Of a stretch of DNA of 64,000 bases, positions 42,674-50,731 are shown piece after piece. The position numbers were made by a program, and so were the translations under genes. Source of the stretch: Flammeovirgaceae bacterium. GTDB taxonomy: Bacteria > Bacteroidota > Bacteroidia > Cytophagales > Cyclobacteriaceae. Under the pieces are notes generated by a model that had not been told where the DNA came from, made no database searches, and saw only the letters and a list, made by a program, of their open reading frames with translations. How positions within the stretch are numbered: the stretch's first letter is position 1; each line of letters begins with the position of its first letter. Location: assembly GCA_024638265.1 (NCBI GenBank), contig JAHEKQ010000001.1, forward strand, positions 154,499 to 218,498, in the 5' to 3' direction.

Positions 42674-44232
42674 TGGATATCCTTATTATAAAATACACCT
42701 CGGTTTTCTTTCCGGCGTTTGGATTGCTCCACAATCAGGTAGGCGACAGATACAAGGTTTCTCAGTTCGCCCAACTCAACACTGAGCTTGGAAATGCGAT
42801 ATAATTCGTTGATCTCTTCATATAGAAGGGTCAGACTTTTTTCCGCCAGTTTGAGCCGCCTCTTAGACCTTACTATGCCGACGAAATCTGACATGACCGA
42901 TTGAACCTCTTTCCTGAAATGTTTAATAAGCACTTGTTCTCCCGGGATGGAGAGTCCTTCATCCTCCCAAGCTGGTATTGCCGGAAGCTTAGTATTCATG
43001 TTGACCAGCCTAATTGCCTCATGGGCGCATCGATGAGCATAAACCAGCGCCTCAAGCAGTGAATTACTTGCCAACCTGTTAGCACCATGCAGCCCGGTAA
43101 AAGAACACTCCCCGGCTGCCAGCAGGGATTTTATATTTGTCCTTCCCTGCATATCTACCTTAATTCCACCACAGAGATAGTGTGCAGCAGGCACTACCGG
43201 GATTCCCTTTTTAAAGGGATCAATCCCCATTTTCCTGCATTTGGCGAGAATGTTGGGAAAGTGCTTTTTGAAATCTTCCTGTGAAATTGCGGCGCAGTCC
43301 AAAAGGACATAATCATCACCGGTAATCTTTAATTCCGCATCGATGGCCCTGGCCACAATGTCACGACTGGCAAGTTCCCCGCGTTCATCGTAACGGGACA
43401 TAAAGTAATCCCCGCCAATGGTCTTTAGTTTTCCCCCTTTGCCGCGAACCGCCTCAGTGATGAGAAACCTCATTCCCTCCTTCTCTTCATACAGGGCGGT
43501 GGGGTGAAATTGTATAAACTCCATCCCTTCCAGGTACGCCTTGGCCCTGTAGGCCAGGCCGATCCCGTCACCGGTGGCGATCGACGGATTAGTGGTATTC
43601 TTGTAGACATGACCTATTCCTCCCGAGGCCATAAGGGTAACCCGGGCTGATATGGTATGGATTTCCCCGGTGATTGTGTCTAACACGTACGCCCCGTAAC
43701 AATGAATTGATTCACCAAGCTTTACGGCTTTCTTCTCCACATGGTGATCAGTAACGAGGTCGATAACGTAATGGTGCGTAAAGATTTCAATATTGGGGTT
43801 ATTGTGAATTGCACTCAACAATGCCCTTTCAATTTCAAAACCCGTCATGTCTTTGTGATGCGCCACCCTATTGGCAGTATGGCCTCCCTCTCGTCCCAAT
43901 TGAAACTCACCCTTGTCGGTCTTTTCAAATCTCGCACCCGTCTCCAGGAGCTCGTTGAATCGCTCAATTCCTTCTCCCACAACCATGCGGACTACCTCTT
44001 CACTGCACATACCGTCGCCGGCTCTCAGTGTATCCTGTATGTGTTTGTCTAAGGAGTCTTCCACTTCGTTGAGCACTACTGCTATCCCACCCTGGGCATA
44101 TTTGGTGTTGGACTCGTTTTCATCTGCCTTGGTAACAATGACGATTCTAGCTGCCGGATTGAGCGAAGAAGCCTTAAGGGCTGAGAACAGGCCGGCAATA
44201 CCGGATCCGACGATAAGGATATCAGCTTTCAT
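42670..44232 (-). CDS. nadB: L-aspartate oxidase
   Basis: 520 residues. First step of de novo NAD synthesis: oxidises L-aspartate to iminoaspartate with FAD. Motifs: DILIVGSGIAGLFSALKAS (FAD dinucleotide loop), NTKYAQGGIAVV, LGREGGHTANRVAHHKDMTG (substrate Arg/His), ATGDGIGLAYRAKAYLEGMEFIQFHPTALY, VVPAAHYLCGGIKVDMQGRT and GLHGANRLASNSLLEALVYAHR. Succinate dehydrogenase is related, but the wording and the partner nadA decide. It follows nadA after 35 bp and overlaps tag by 4 nt. Confidence 0.96.
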   Translation of the reverse strand: MKADILIVGSGIAGLFSALKASSLNPAARIVIVTKADENESNTKYAQGGIAVVLNEVEDSLDKHIQDTLRAGDGMCSEEVVRMVVGEGIERFNELLETGARFEKTDKGEFQLGREGGHTANRVAHHKDMTGFEIERALLSAIHNNPNIEIFTHHYVIDLVTDHHVEKKAVKLGESIHCYGAYVLDTITGEIHTISARVTLMASGGIGHVYKNTTNPSIATGDGIGLAYRAKAYLEGMEFIQFHPTALYEEKEGMRFLITEAVRGKGGKLKTIGGDYFMSRYDERGELASRDIVARAIDAELKITGDDYVLLDCAAISQEDFKKHFPNILAKCRKMGIDPFKKGIPVVPAAHYLCGGIKVDMQGRTNIKSLLAAGECSFTGLHGANRLASNSLLEALVYAHRCAHEAIRLVNMNTKLPAIPAWEDEGLSIPGEQVLIKHFRKEVQSVMSDFVGIVRSKRRLKLAEKSLTLLYEEINELYRISKLSVELGELRNLVSVAYLIVEQSKRRKENRGVFYNKDIQ

Positions 44233-44267
44233 GAATGCCTTGGAAATAAATGTAATATGAGAAATTC

Positions 44268-45263
44268 TTACTTAATAGCCAGCATTCGATCAATGGGGGC
44301 CCTGGCTTTCTGAATCAACTCTTCTGACAACAGTATTTCAGGAAGCTCATATTTCATACAGAGGTACAGCTTTTCGAGTGTATTCATTTTCATAAAAGCA
44401 CATTCACTGCACGCACAGGTATTATCTTCATTTATTGGCGCGGGGATGAGTTTTTTATCACCATTGATCTTTTTTCTCATTTCATGGAGTATACCTGCCT
44501 CGGTAGCGACAATAAATTCCTTGTTATGATCCGTTTGGACATAATTTAGTAGGGCAGTGGTCGAGCCAATGAAATTCGCCATTTTAAGGATGTGTCCTTC
44601 AGATTCAGGATGAGCGATAATCTTTGCCTCCGGATGTACTTTGTGAAGTTCTATGATCTTGTTGGCAGAAAACGCCTCGTGGACTATACATGCACCATCC
44701 CATATCAACATGTCGCGTCCCGTTTCCTTCATGAGATAATTACCCAGATTTTTATCAGGAGCAAAAATGATTGGACGATCCTTCGGTACGGATTCAATGA
44801 TCTTCAAGGCATTGCTCGAAGTACAAATAATATCACTCATCGCTTTGATCTCCGCGGTACAATTGATGTACGAGATCACGAAATGATCCGGATGGTTCTT
44901 TTTAAATTCTGTAAAACTTTCAGGTGGGCATGAATCCGCCAAGCTGCAACCTGCCTTAAGATCAGGAAGCACCACCTTTATGTTGGGGTTCAGGATCTTA
45001 GCCGTTTCAGCCATAAAGTGGACCCCGGCGAACACAATCATATCCGCTTCAGCTTCTGCTGCTGCACGACTCAGGTAAAGACTATCTCCAAGATAATCCG
45101 CGAGGTCCTGTATCTCAGGTTCCTGGTAATAATGCGCCAATATTACAGCATTTTTTTCCTTCCGGAGCCTATTGATCTCTGATACCAAATCGGCCTCCTC
45201 AACCTTCAGGTCAAGAAATCCATTGCTCTCCAACCTATGTTTCGCCTGATCCAATTCTTCCAT
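44268..45263 (-). CDS. nadA: Quinolinate synthase
   Basis: 331 residues from the ATG at 45263 (a GTG one codon earlier is also possible). Condenses iminoaspartate with dihydroxyacetone phosphate to quinolinate using a 4Fe-4S cluster. Motifs: [40 protein letters not shown], the cluster Cys in [13 protein letters not shown] and [46 protein letters not shown] and [19 protein letters not shown]. First gene of nadA-nadB-tag; nadC is not in the window. A near-consensus -7 box (CATTTTTG, 45269-45276 minus) ends five bases before the ATG. Confidence 0.96.
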   Translation of the reverse strand: MEELDQAKHRLESNGFLDLKVEEADLVSEINRLRKEKNAVILAHYYQEPEIQDLADYLGDSLYLSRAAAEAEADMIVFAGVHFMAETAKILNPNIKVVLPDLKAGCSLADSCPPESFTEFKKNHPDHFVISYINCTAEIKAMSDIICTSSNALKIIESVPKDRPIIFAPDKNLGNYLMKETGRDMLIWDGACIVHEAFSANKIIELHKVHPEAKIIAHPESEGHILKMANFIGSTTALLNYVQTDHNKEFIVATEAGILHEMRKKINGDKKLIPAPINEDNTCACSECAFMKMNTLEKLYLCMKYELPEILLSEELIQKARAPIDRMLAIK

Positions 45264-45315
45264 CACTGCAAAAATGACTCTTTATTTATATAATACCGAA
45301 TGGGGCCATTAAGTT

Positions 45316-45882
45316 CTATATTTCTGGGGCAGATTTATACTTCTGAAAGTACTTATTGAGTACAGCGGCTACGTCCTCAGAGAATTCATCAACCCCTTTG
45401 ATATCTACTTTGGTGATGTTGGAATTACATTTTATGAGAAGATTGAATATCTCGTCACTTGCTGCGTAATATTCAACATTTATTTGGTCGATCTCCTGCC
45501 ACTGTATTTTTTTTTCCTGATGGGTAATTCCTTCCGGCGTAAATTCAAGGAAAGGTTTAATAGTTCTCATTTCCCTGATTCTCATAATGGCCAGGAATAC
45601 AAATACTAGGGCTGCCAGTCGGGGTAGCCAAAGCAATGGTGAAAGCCAGGAAAAGTCCCCCTCTATTTGTTCAGGAAGGTACTTGATCGCCACAATACTG
45701 ACGACCATCCCGGTAAATACCAATAATAAGCTCCTTCTGAAAAGCCGTGTTTTTCCCCTGGAAATTTTGTAATCCCTTTGAGTGTTTTTGTAGTATTTAG
45801 CATTGAATCCAACCGGATCCACCTCTGAAATATCCAGGGTGATCAGCTGACCTCTTTTACCAGAATCGGGGTTTTCATCCAT
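45316..45882 (-). CDS. Membrane protein with PH-like C-terminal domain, unknown function
   Basis: 188 residues. A hydrophilic N-terminus (about 48 residues) leads to two transmembrane helices (about 51-69 and 83-100) separated by a short loop, then a cytoplasmic domain whose pattern FLEFTPEGITHQEKKIQWQEIDQINV through NITKVDIKGVDEFSEDVAAVLNKYF is typical of small bacterial PH-like membrane proteins. No known role. Same strand as nadA, 49 bp upstream, but not obviously related; divergent from the T9SS adhesin gene across 106 bp. Confidence 0.6.
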   Translation of the reverse strand: MDENPDSGKRGQLITLDISEVDPVGFNAKYYKNTQRDYKISRGKTRLFRRSLLLVFTGMVVSIVAIKYLPEQIEGDFSWLSPLLWLPRLAALVFVFLAIMRIREMRTIKPFLEFTPEGITHQEKKIQWQEIDQINVEYYAASDEIFNLLIKCNSNITKVDIKGVDEFSEDVAAVLNKYFQKYKSAPEI

Positions 45883-45988
45883 TCCAAAAGATCGTAATGG
45901 TTACAAAATAATGGATTAAATAATTAATTTAGGCAGAATATTCCCGGGGTTATACCTTTTTTGCCTTTGGTATTCGGCTATTTTTTCG

Positions 45989-48880
45989 ATGAAGAGATTT
46001 CGGGCTATTATATGGACCTTAATGATTTTCGCCATCCCCGGCTACCCGGCAGATAGTGAGATCAGCGACTTGTTTGCTCCCCCAACATTTACGGGAATTA
46101 ATATATCCCCGGACAATACCGTATTAACCGTCCAGTTTTCAGAAGGGGTGTTTTCAACAGGAGGAGATCTCATAGGCACTGATTTTGATATTACCATAAC
46201 TGGAGGCCAGGCCACTCTTATCTCTTATTCCGTCTCGGTGCATACGGCCGGATTCAATTCTGTAGTATTCAGTCTAAACCTGAGTGGATTGGCCGATGGG
46301 AATGAGTTAGTCACTGTAAGGCCTGCTTCAAACAGCTCCGTCAGGAACGCCGCTGTTGAATTTATGGCCAACACGGATCAGATCTCTGTCAATCTCAATG
46401 ACCAGCAACCACCGCGTATTATTACGTCACCTATGCCCAAGGTCATATCAATTACGGCAAATGATTACCTGGTAGACATTGAATTTGACGATCCCGTATT
46501 TGGTGGAGGCGGTTTGTCTGCCGTTGAAGAGTCGGATTTAACCTCGGTATTTACCCCTAGCTCCATGACTTCAATGAGCATCGCGGGAATTCGTAAACCT
46601 GACGGTGCAACACTGGTAGCTGCCTCTAACCTCGTAGGGGGTGAGACCACCATCCGAGTCTTCCTTACTGGTGTAAATGGGCCTCCTGATGGCTCTGAGA
46701 CTATTGAAATCTTTGCATTAGCTTCGGCTATTTTTGATGACGCCGGAAATATTACAGACGGTTCGGAAACAACGACTCCGATGCCTGTGACACTTGATTG
46801 CGATCCACAGTTCAACTTAAATACCAACCCCAATACTGCTTGCCTGGTCATTTTTGCCAACGGGGAGATTATTGTAGATGTAACTTCTGGCACAGGTGAT
46901 TATACAGTATCTCTAGCGGGACCTGTATCTCCTGCTCCCCAAATGGGATCCGGACCACAATTTATTTTCGGCAGTTTGCTGGCGGGTAACTATACCGTGA
47001 CGGTTCTTGATAACGGTAATACCTGCCAGGCCTCAGCCCTGGTGTCTGTTTTGGATGCACAAGCCCTCCCTGCCATAACCGTAAATGAAGTGCCAAATAC
47101 GAGCTGTATAAATCCAAATGGAGAAATTTCCGCCAGCCTTGGAGGTCAACCATTGTCCAGTTATAGATTTGAACTATTTACAGGAACTACCCCAAATGCG
47201 GCCAATTCATTGGGCCAACAGATCGGAAACTCCACTTATACAGGCCTACCGGAGGGTGATTACTATTTGGAGGTGAGAGAAATAGCTACCGGTTGTACCT
47301 CTGGGCAGCAAGTATCCGTAGCTGATAACAGGGTCTTTCCAAGTATCGGCACCGACCAGGTCCAGGACTATTCCAGCTGTATTAGCCCGGATGGTTCCAT
47401 CTCAGTAACAGTTTCCAATGCAGTAGGATCAATTGCATATGATTGGACCGGTCCTTCCGGTTTTACCTCTACTTCTGAAGACCTGACCGGCCTGGATGCC
47501 GGTGATTACCAACTGGTTGTAACAGATCAATCCACGGGTTGTACAGCGGTCCAGAATTTTACGGTTAATCAGAATATCAGTCAACCGCAGGTAGATTCAT
47601 TCAGTGCTGCTGATGATACGGTTTGTGAAGGCGGGAGTACCGAATTGAGCGTGATGATCAGTGGCGGCGGCGCTCCCTATACCATCGAGATCGATGCCGG
47701 TATAGGCGTGATAAATAATTATAACAGCGGTGATGCAATTACTATTAGCCCAACACAAAATACAGTTTATAATTTACTCTCCCTCACCGACAATAATGGT
47801 TGCAGCCCGCAAAACCTCCCGGAAGCCGTCCCGGTTTCCTTTTCAATCAATCCCAGCATCTTTGACCTCAATGGTGGCGGAATTATTTGCCAGGGTTCCG
47901 GTGCCGAAGTCAGATTGACTCTTTCAGGTTCTGAATCGGGGGTGGGATATAACCTGTTAAAAGATGGCGCCCTGTTAAATACATTTATTGGTACAGGAAG
48001 CTCCCTGATATTTGATGTTTCTGAAGCCGGTACTTACACAGTCGATGCGATCAACCAGGCCGGGTGTGGCTCGAGCATGAACGGAAGTGCTGAGGTCCAA
48101 ACCAGCTCCGATGCTGAAATAACAGGACCTATCTCAGGCGCCGAGGTAGTATGTGTGGGTCAGGACGGATATGTCTATTCGGTGCCTGACCAAACGGGAT
48201 TCGAGATCAACTGGCAAACGCCCACCGGATTTACCATCCTTGATGGGACCAATACCAATACGATTACAGTCAGAATCGAAGACAATGCCACTGGTGGAAC
48301 TATATCCGTTTCGGGAATAACTGATTGTGGAGAAACGGCTCCAATTACTTTGAACGTAAAAGTGGAAAAACCCCCCTCTCTCATTATTGAAATAGAACCT
48401 ATTATCTCAGCAGGTATTGAAACTACTTTCAGTGTTTCTGCGAAAGTACCCTTGACCTCGGTAGTCTGGAGCCTGGGTGATGGTAACTCTGCTGACGGAG
48501 AAATTGTTAACTATACCTATACGAGCGGAGGAAACTACAGGCTGGGTGTTAAGGCTAATTCAGAAAACGGGTGCCAGGGCGAATCTTCGAGGGCCATATT
48601 GGTCATAGAGCCTCCAAAAGTGGTTATTAAAAACGTGATTACTGCTAATGGGGATGGTCAGAATGACCTTTTGTGGATAGAGAACCTGGAAGACTTTCCC
48701 AGGAATGAAGTGACTTTCCTCGACCGATGGGGTGTGGAAGTGGCATCCTTTACCAACTATCAAAACGACTGGGACCTGACTAACGAAGGAGAGTATATCC
48801 CCGCTGGGAATTACCTTTGCGTCGTCAGGCTGGAGGCTGGTGAAGTATATTCAATGACGGTAACCGTATTGAGGGAATGA
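45989..48880 (+). CDS. T9SS-secreted surface protein with SprB-like repeats and gliding-motility C-terminal domain
   Basis: 963 residues with an N-terminal signal (IIWTLMIFAIPGYPA). The body is a string of Ig-like/SprB-type modules, each with Cys and a phrase such as LLAGNYTVTVLDNGNTC, LPEGDYYLEVREIATGC, LDAGDYQLVVTDQSTGC and VSEAGTYTVDAINQAGC, plus a PKD-like module (SLGDGNSADGEIVNYTYTSGGNY). The last 85 residues (VVIKNVITANGDGQNDLLWIENLEDFP through AGNYLCVVRLEAG) are the CHU_C/type B sorting domain of the type IX secretion system, so the protein is exported to the cell surface. The next gene, PorP/SprF-like, overlaps by 4 nt and is the usual partner for such cargo. A possible -7 box (TGCCTTTG) is at 45962-45969. 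Confidence 0.88.
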   Translation: MKRFRAIIWTLMIFAIPGYPADSEISDLFAPPTFTGINISPDNTVLTVQFSEGVFSTGGDLIGTDFDITITGGQATLISYSVSVHTAGFNSVVFSLNLSGLADGNELVTVRPASNSSVRNAAVEFMANTDQISVNLNDQQPPRIITSPMPKVISITANDYLVDIEFDDPVFGGGGLSAVEESDLTSVFTPSSMTSMSIAGIRKPDGATLVAASNLVGGETTIRVFLTGVNGPPDGSETIEIFALASAIFDDAGNITDGSETTTPMPVTLDCDPQFNLNTNPNTACLVIFANGEIIVDVTSGTGDYTVSLAGPVSPAPQMGSGPQFIFGSLLAGNYTVTVLDNGNTCQASALVSVLDAQALPAITVNEVPNTSCINPNGEISASLGGQPLSSYRFELFTGTTPNAANSLGQQIGNSTYTGLPEGDYYLEVREIATGCTSGQQVSVADNRVFPSIGTDQVQDYSSCISPDGSISVTVSNAVGSIAYDWTGPSGFTSTSEDLTGLDAGDYQLVVTDQSTGCTAVQNFTVNQNISQPQVDSFSAADDTVCEGGSTELSVMISGGGAPYTIEIDAGIGVINNYNSGDAITISPTQNTVYNLLSLTDNNGCSPQNLPEAVPVSFSINPSIFDLNGGGIICQGSGAEVRLTLSGSESGVGYNLLKDGALLNTFIGTGSSLIFDVSEAGTYTVDAINQAGCGSSMNGSAEVQTSSDAEITGPISGAEVVCVGQDGYVYSVPDQTGFEINWQTPTGFTILDGTNTNTITVRIEDNATGGTISVSGITDCGETAPITLNVKVEKPPSLIIEIEPIISAGIETTFSVSAKVPLTSVVWSLGDGNSADGEIVNYTYTSGGNYRLGVKANSENGCQGESSRAILVIEPPKVVIKNVITANGDGQNDLLWIENLEDFPRNEVTFLDRWGVEVASFTNYQNDWDLTNEGEYIPAGNYLCVVRLEAGEVYSMTVTVLRE

Positions 48881-50025
48881 GGTTGCGGATATACCATATC
48901 GCCACATCTGTTTTCTTACTTACTTCAATGGTGGGATATTCCCAGGACCTCCCCCTTTATAACCAGAAATTAACCAACTCATTCTTATACAATCCCTCCA
49001 TAGCCGGCAATGGGTTTGGATCCGCCATTTTTTCCAATCGAACATTCTGGAATGGTGTTCCCGGTGCCCCCAAAACCAATTTATTTGCTGCTCATGTGCC
49101 TATCAGTCAATACCGGTTCGGTGCCGGGGTGACGGTAATCCAGGAGAGAATTGGGGTCTCAGACAATGTTTATGCTACCGGGGCATTTGCCTACCACGTT
49201 GGCTTGACCGATGAATTGATGCTGTCCATGGGACTTTCGGCAGAGTTTACCAACCTGAGCTACAATACTACCCGGTTTGATGTACGGGATTCCAATGATG
49301 CATTGCTACTCAATCCCGAAAACCGCAGCAGCCTGGATTTCTCCTTTGGGGTAAGTATTAAGCATACCCTGTTTGAGCTGGGACTTACCTCTAACCGGCT
49401 GGCCACGGCACTTGCTATAGCAGATCTTCAAACACAAATTTCTCAGTTCTACACCGCGTATGGAGTAATAAAGCTACCCCTTACCGCCGACCACAAGATT
49501 GAACCCACTTTTGCTTACAGGAAGTTGTCCACAGAGTCCAGCCAATGGGAAGCGGGTGCATATTATTCATTCCGCGATGCCATCATCGGCGGTGTGAGCT
49601 ACCGTTCGGGTGGTATAATTTCACCGGCAGTTGGATTGAGGTTTGCTGATCGTTTCCTGATAGGATACAGTTTTGAAATGTTTGGCAGCGGGATTCAAAA
49701 AGAGATCGGGGGAACCAATGAAATAACCCTCAGGCTGGATTTCCTGGAGGATAACTATTATAGAAGAAGTGGATCCGGCAATTCAGCCATGCAAAATTCT
49801 CTCGCTTTCAGGAGAAAGACACTTTCCTATAATCGTCGGAAGGGAAAACCCATGTCGGCATCCAACCCCAAGTACAAGAAGAAGCTAAAACGAAATTATT
49901 TCAAATCCCCCAGTTATAAGATCAATAAGTCCAGGAAGCTCGGTCGAAAGAAGGGATTCGGTAAGTCAAAGAGAAGAAGGGTGAGTTTTAAAAAACAAAG
50001 GAGAAATACACGTACCCTCCGCTGA
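48877..50025 (+). CDS. PorP/SprF-family outer-membrane protein with polybasic tail
   Basis: 382 residues. Signal peptide (IATSVFLLTSMVGYS, then QD). Residues about 25-300 match the PorP/SprF family: DLPLYNQKLTNSFLYNPSIAGN, RTFWNGVPGAPKTNLFAAHVPI, and barrel strands ending in EITLRLDF. PorP/SprF proteins attach type-B T9SS cargo to the surface, and the upstream gene encodes such a cargo with ATGA coupling. Family members normally stop after the last strand (about 300 residues). Here 78 extra residues (about 305-382) follow that are extremely basic, with about 32 Lys/Arg and no acidic residue in the last 71 (KKKLKRN, GRKKGFGKSKRRR). Function of the tail unknown. Confidence 0.88.
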   Translation: MRLRIYHIATSVFLLTSMVGYSQDLPLYNQKLTNSFLYNPSIAGNGFGSAIFSNRTFWNGVPGAPKTNLFAAHVPISQYRFGAGVTVIQERIGVSDNVYATGAFAYHVGLTDELMLSMGLSAEFTNLSYNTTRFDVRDSNDALLLNPENRSSLDFSFGVSIKHTLFELGLTSNRLATALAIADLQTQISQFYTAYGVIKLPLTADHKIEPTFAYRKLSTESSQWEAGAYYSFRDAIIGGVSYRSGGIISPAVGLRFADRFLIGYSFEMFGSGIQKEIGGTNEITLRLDFLEDNYYRRSGSGNSAMQNSLAFRRKTLSYNRRKGKPMSASNPKYKKKLKRNYFKSPSYKINKSRKLGRKKGFGKSKRRRVSFKKQRRNTRTLR

Positions 50026-50029
50026 GGAT

Positions 50030-50731
50030 CTATACAAATTTTTCCCGCTTCTGGAGGTTAATGAGTCCATAAAGAAGCGTGATGACCATTCCAACGAGGA
50101 GATATATCCTGTTATCAAAAATTATACCTTCCCAGACTACTTCGTTCATGTCCCGGGGTGGCGGGGCAAACGGGTTAAGGAAAATATTCCACTTGCTTTC
50201 CTCAAGTATTCCCGATGAAATCCAGAAACCAATACAAATTATGATCATCACTACTGCTGTTCCATTTCCACTACGGATGATCGTAGAGAACATGAAAGAC
50301 AGGCAACCAATGAAGAACACAGGGAACATGAGATGAAATACCATCTCAAAGAGGTTGGTTGGATAGATGGCGATGATACCTATATAAGTCAACCCAGAGA
50401 GCACAGCAAATGTAATAATGTACATCAATAGAAGTCTCACCAACCAAACCTTGTATCGGTAGTTCGGTATGCCGAATAAGATCTCCAGTATCCGAACATC
50501 ATTGTCGTTTTGAATCCCGAAGGCGGAAGGATAAAATATCAATAGGATTCCCGGATTCAGTAAAAGATAGAAAAGTGATTCTTCATCAGGCGAATCATCC
50601 TCAAAGATATTAATGGTGGTAATGAAGAGAAAGAACACCGTGGCTCCCAGGAGGAAATAAATGAACTTATTGCCAAATACAATTTTCAAATTGTACCTGA
50701 TCATTTTCCATATGATGTCGAGCGTACCCAT
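50030..50731 (-). CDS. ABC-2-type permease, last gene of the RND-ABC operon
   Basis: 233 residues with about six transmembrane helices (segments near 20-40, 65-80, 100-125, 130-152, 158-175 and 208-224) and the ABC-2 pattern: IWKMIRYNLKIVFGNKFIYFLLG, a central PSAFGIQNDNDVRILEILFGIPNYRYKVWLVRLLLMYI, and a small C-terminus. No ATPase domain of its own. Its ATG shares a base with the TAA of the RND-ABC gene (TAATG), so it is translationally coupled and is the natural membrane partner of the ABC ATPase in that protein (inference). Confidence 0.82.
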   Translation of the reverse strand: MGTLDIIWKMIRYNLKIVFGNKFIYFLLGATVFFLFITTINIFEDDSPDEESLFYLLLNPGILLIFYPSAFGIQNDNDVRILEILFGIPNYRYKVWLVRLLLMYIITFAVLSGLTYIGIIAIYPTNLFEMVFHLMFPVFFIGCLSFMFSTIIRSGNGTAVVMIIICIGFWISSGILEESKWNIFLNPFAPPPRDMNEVVWEGIIFDNRIYLLVGMVITLLYGLINLQKREKFV

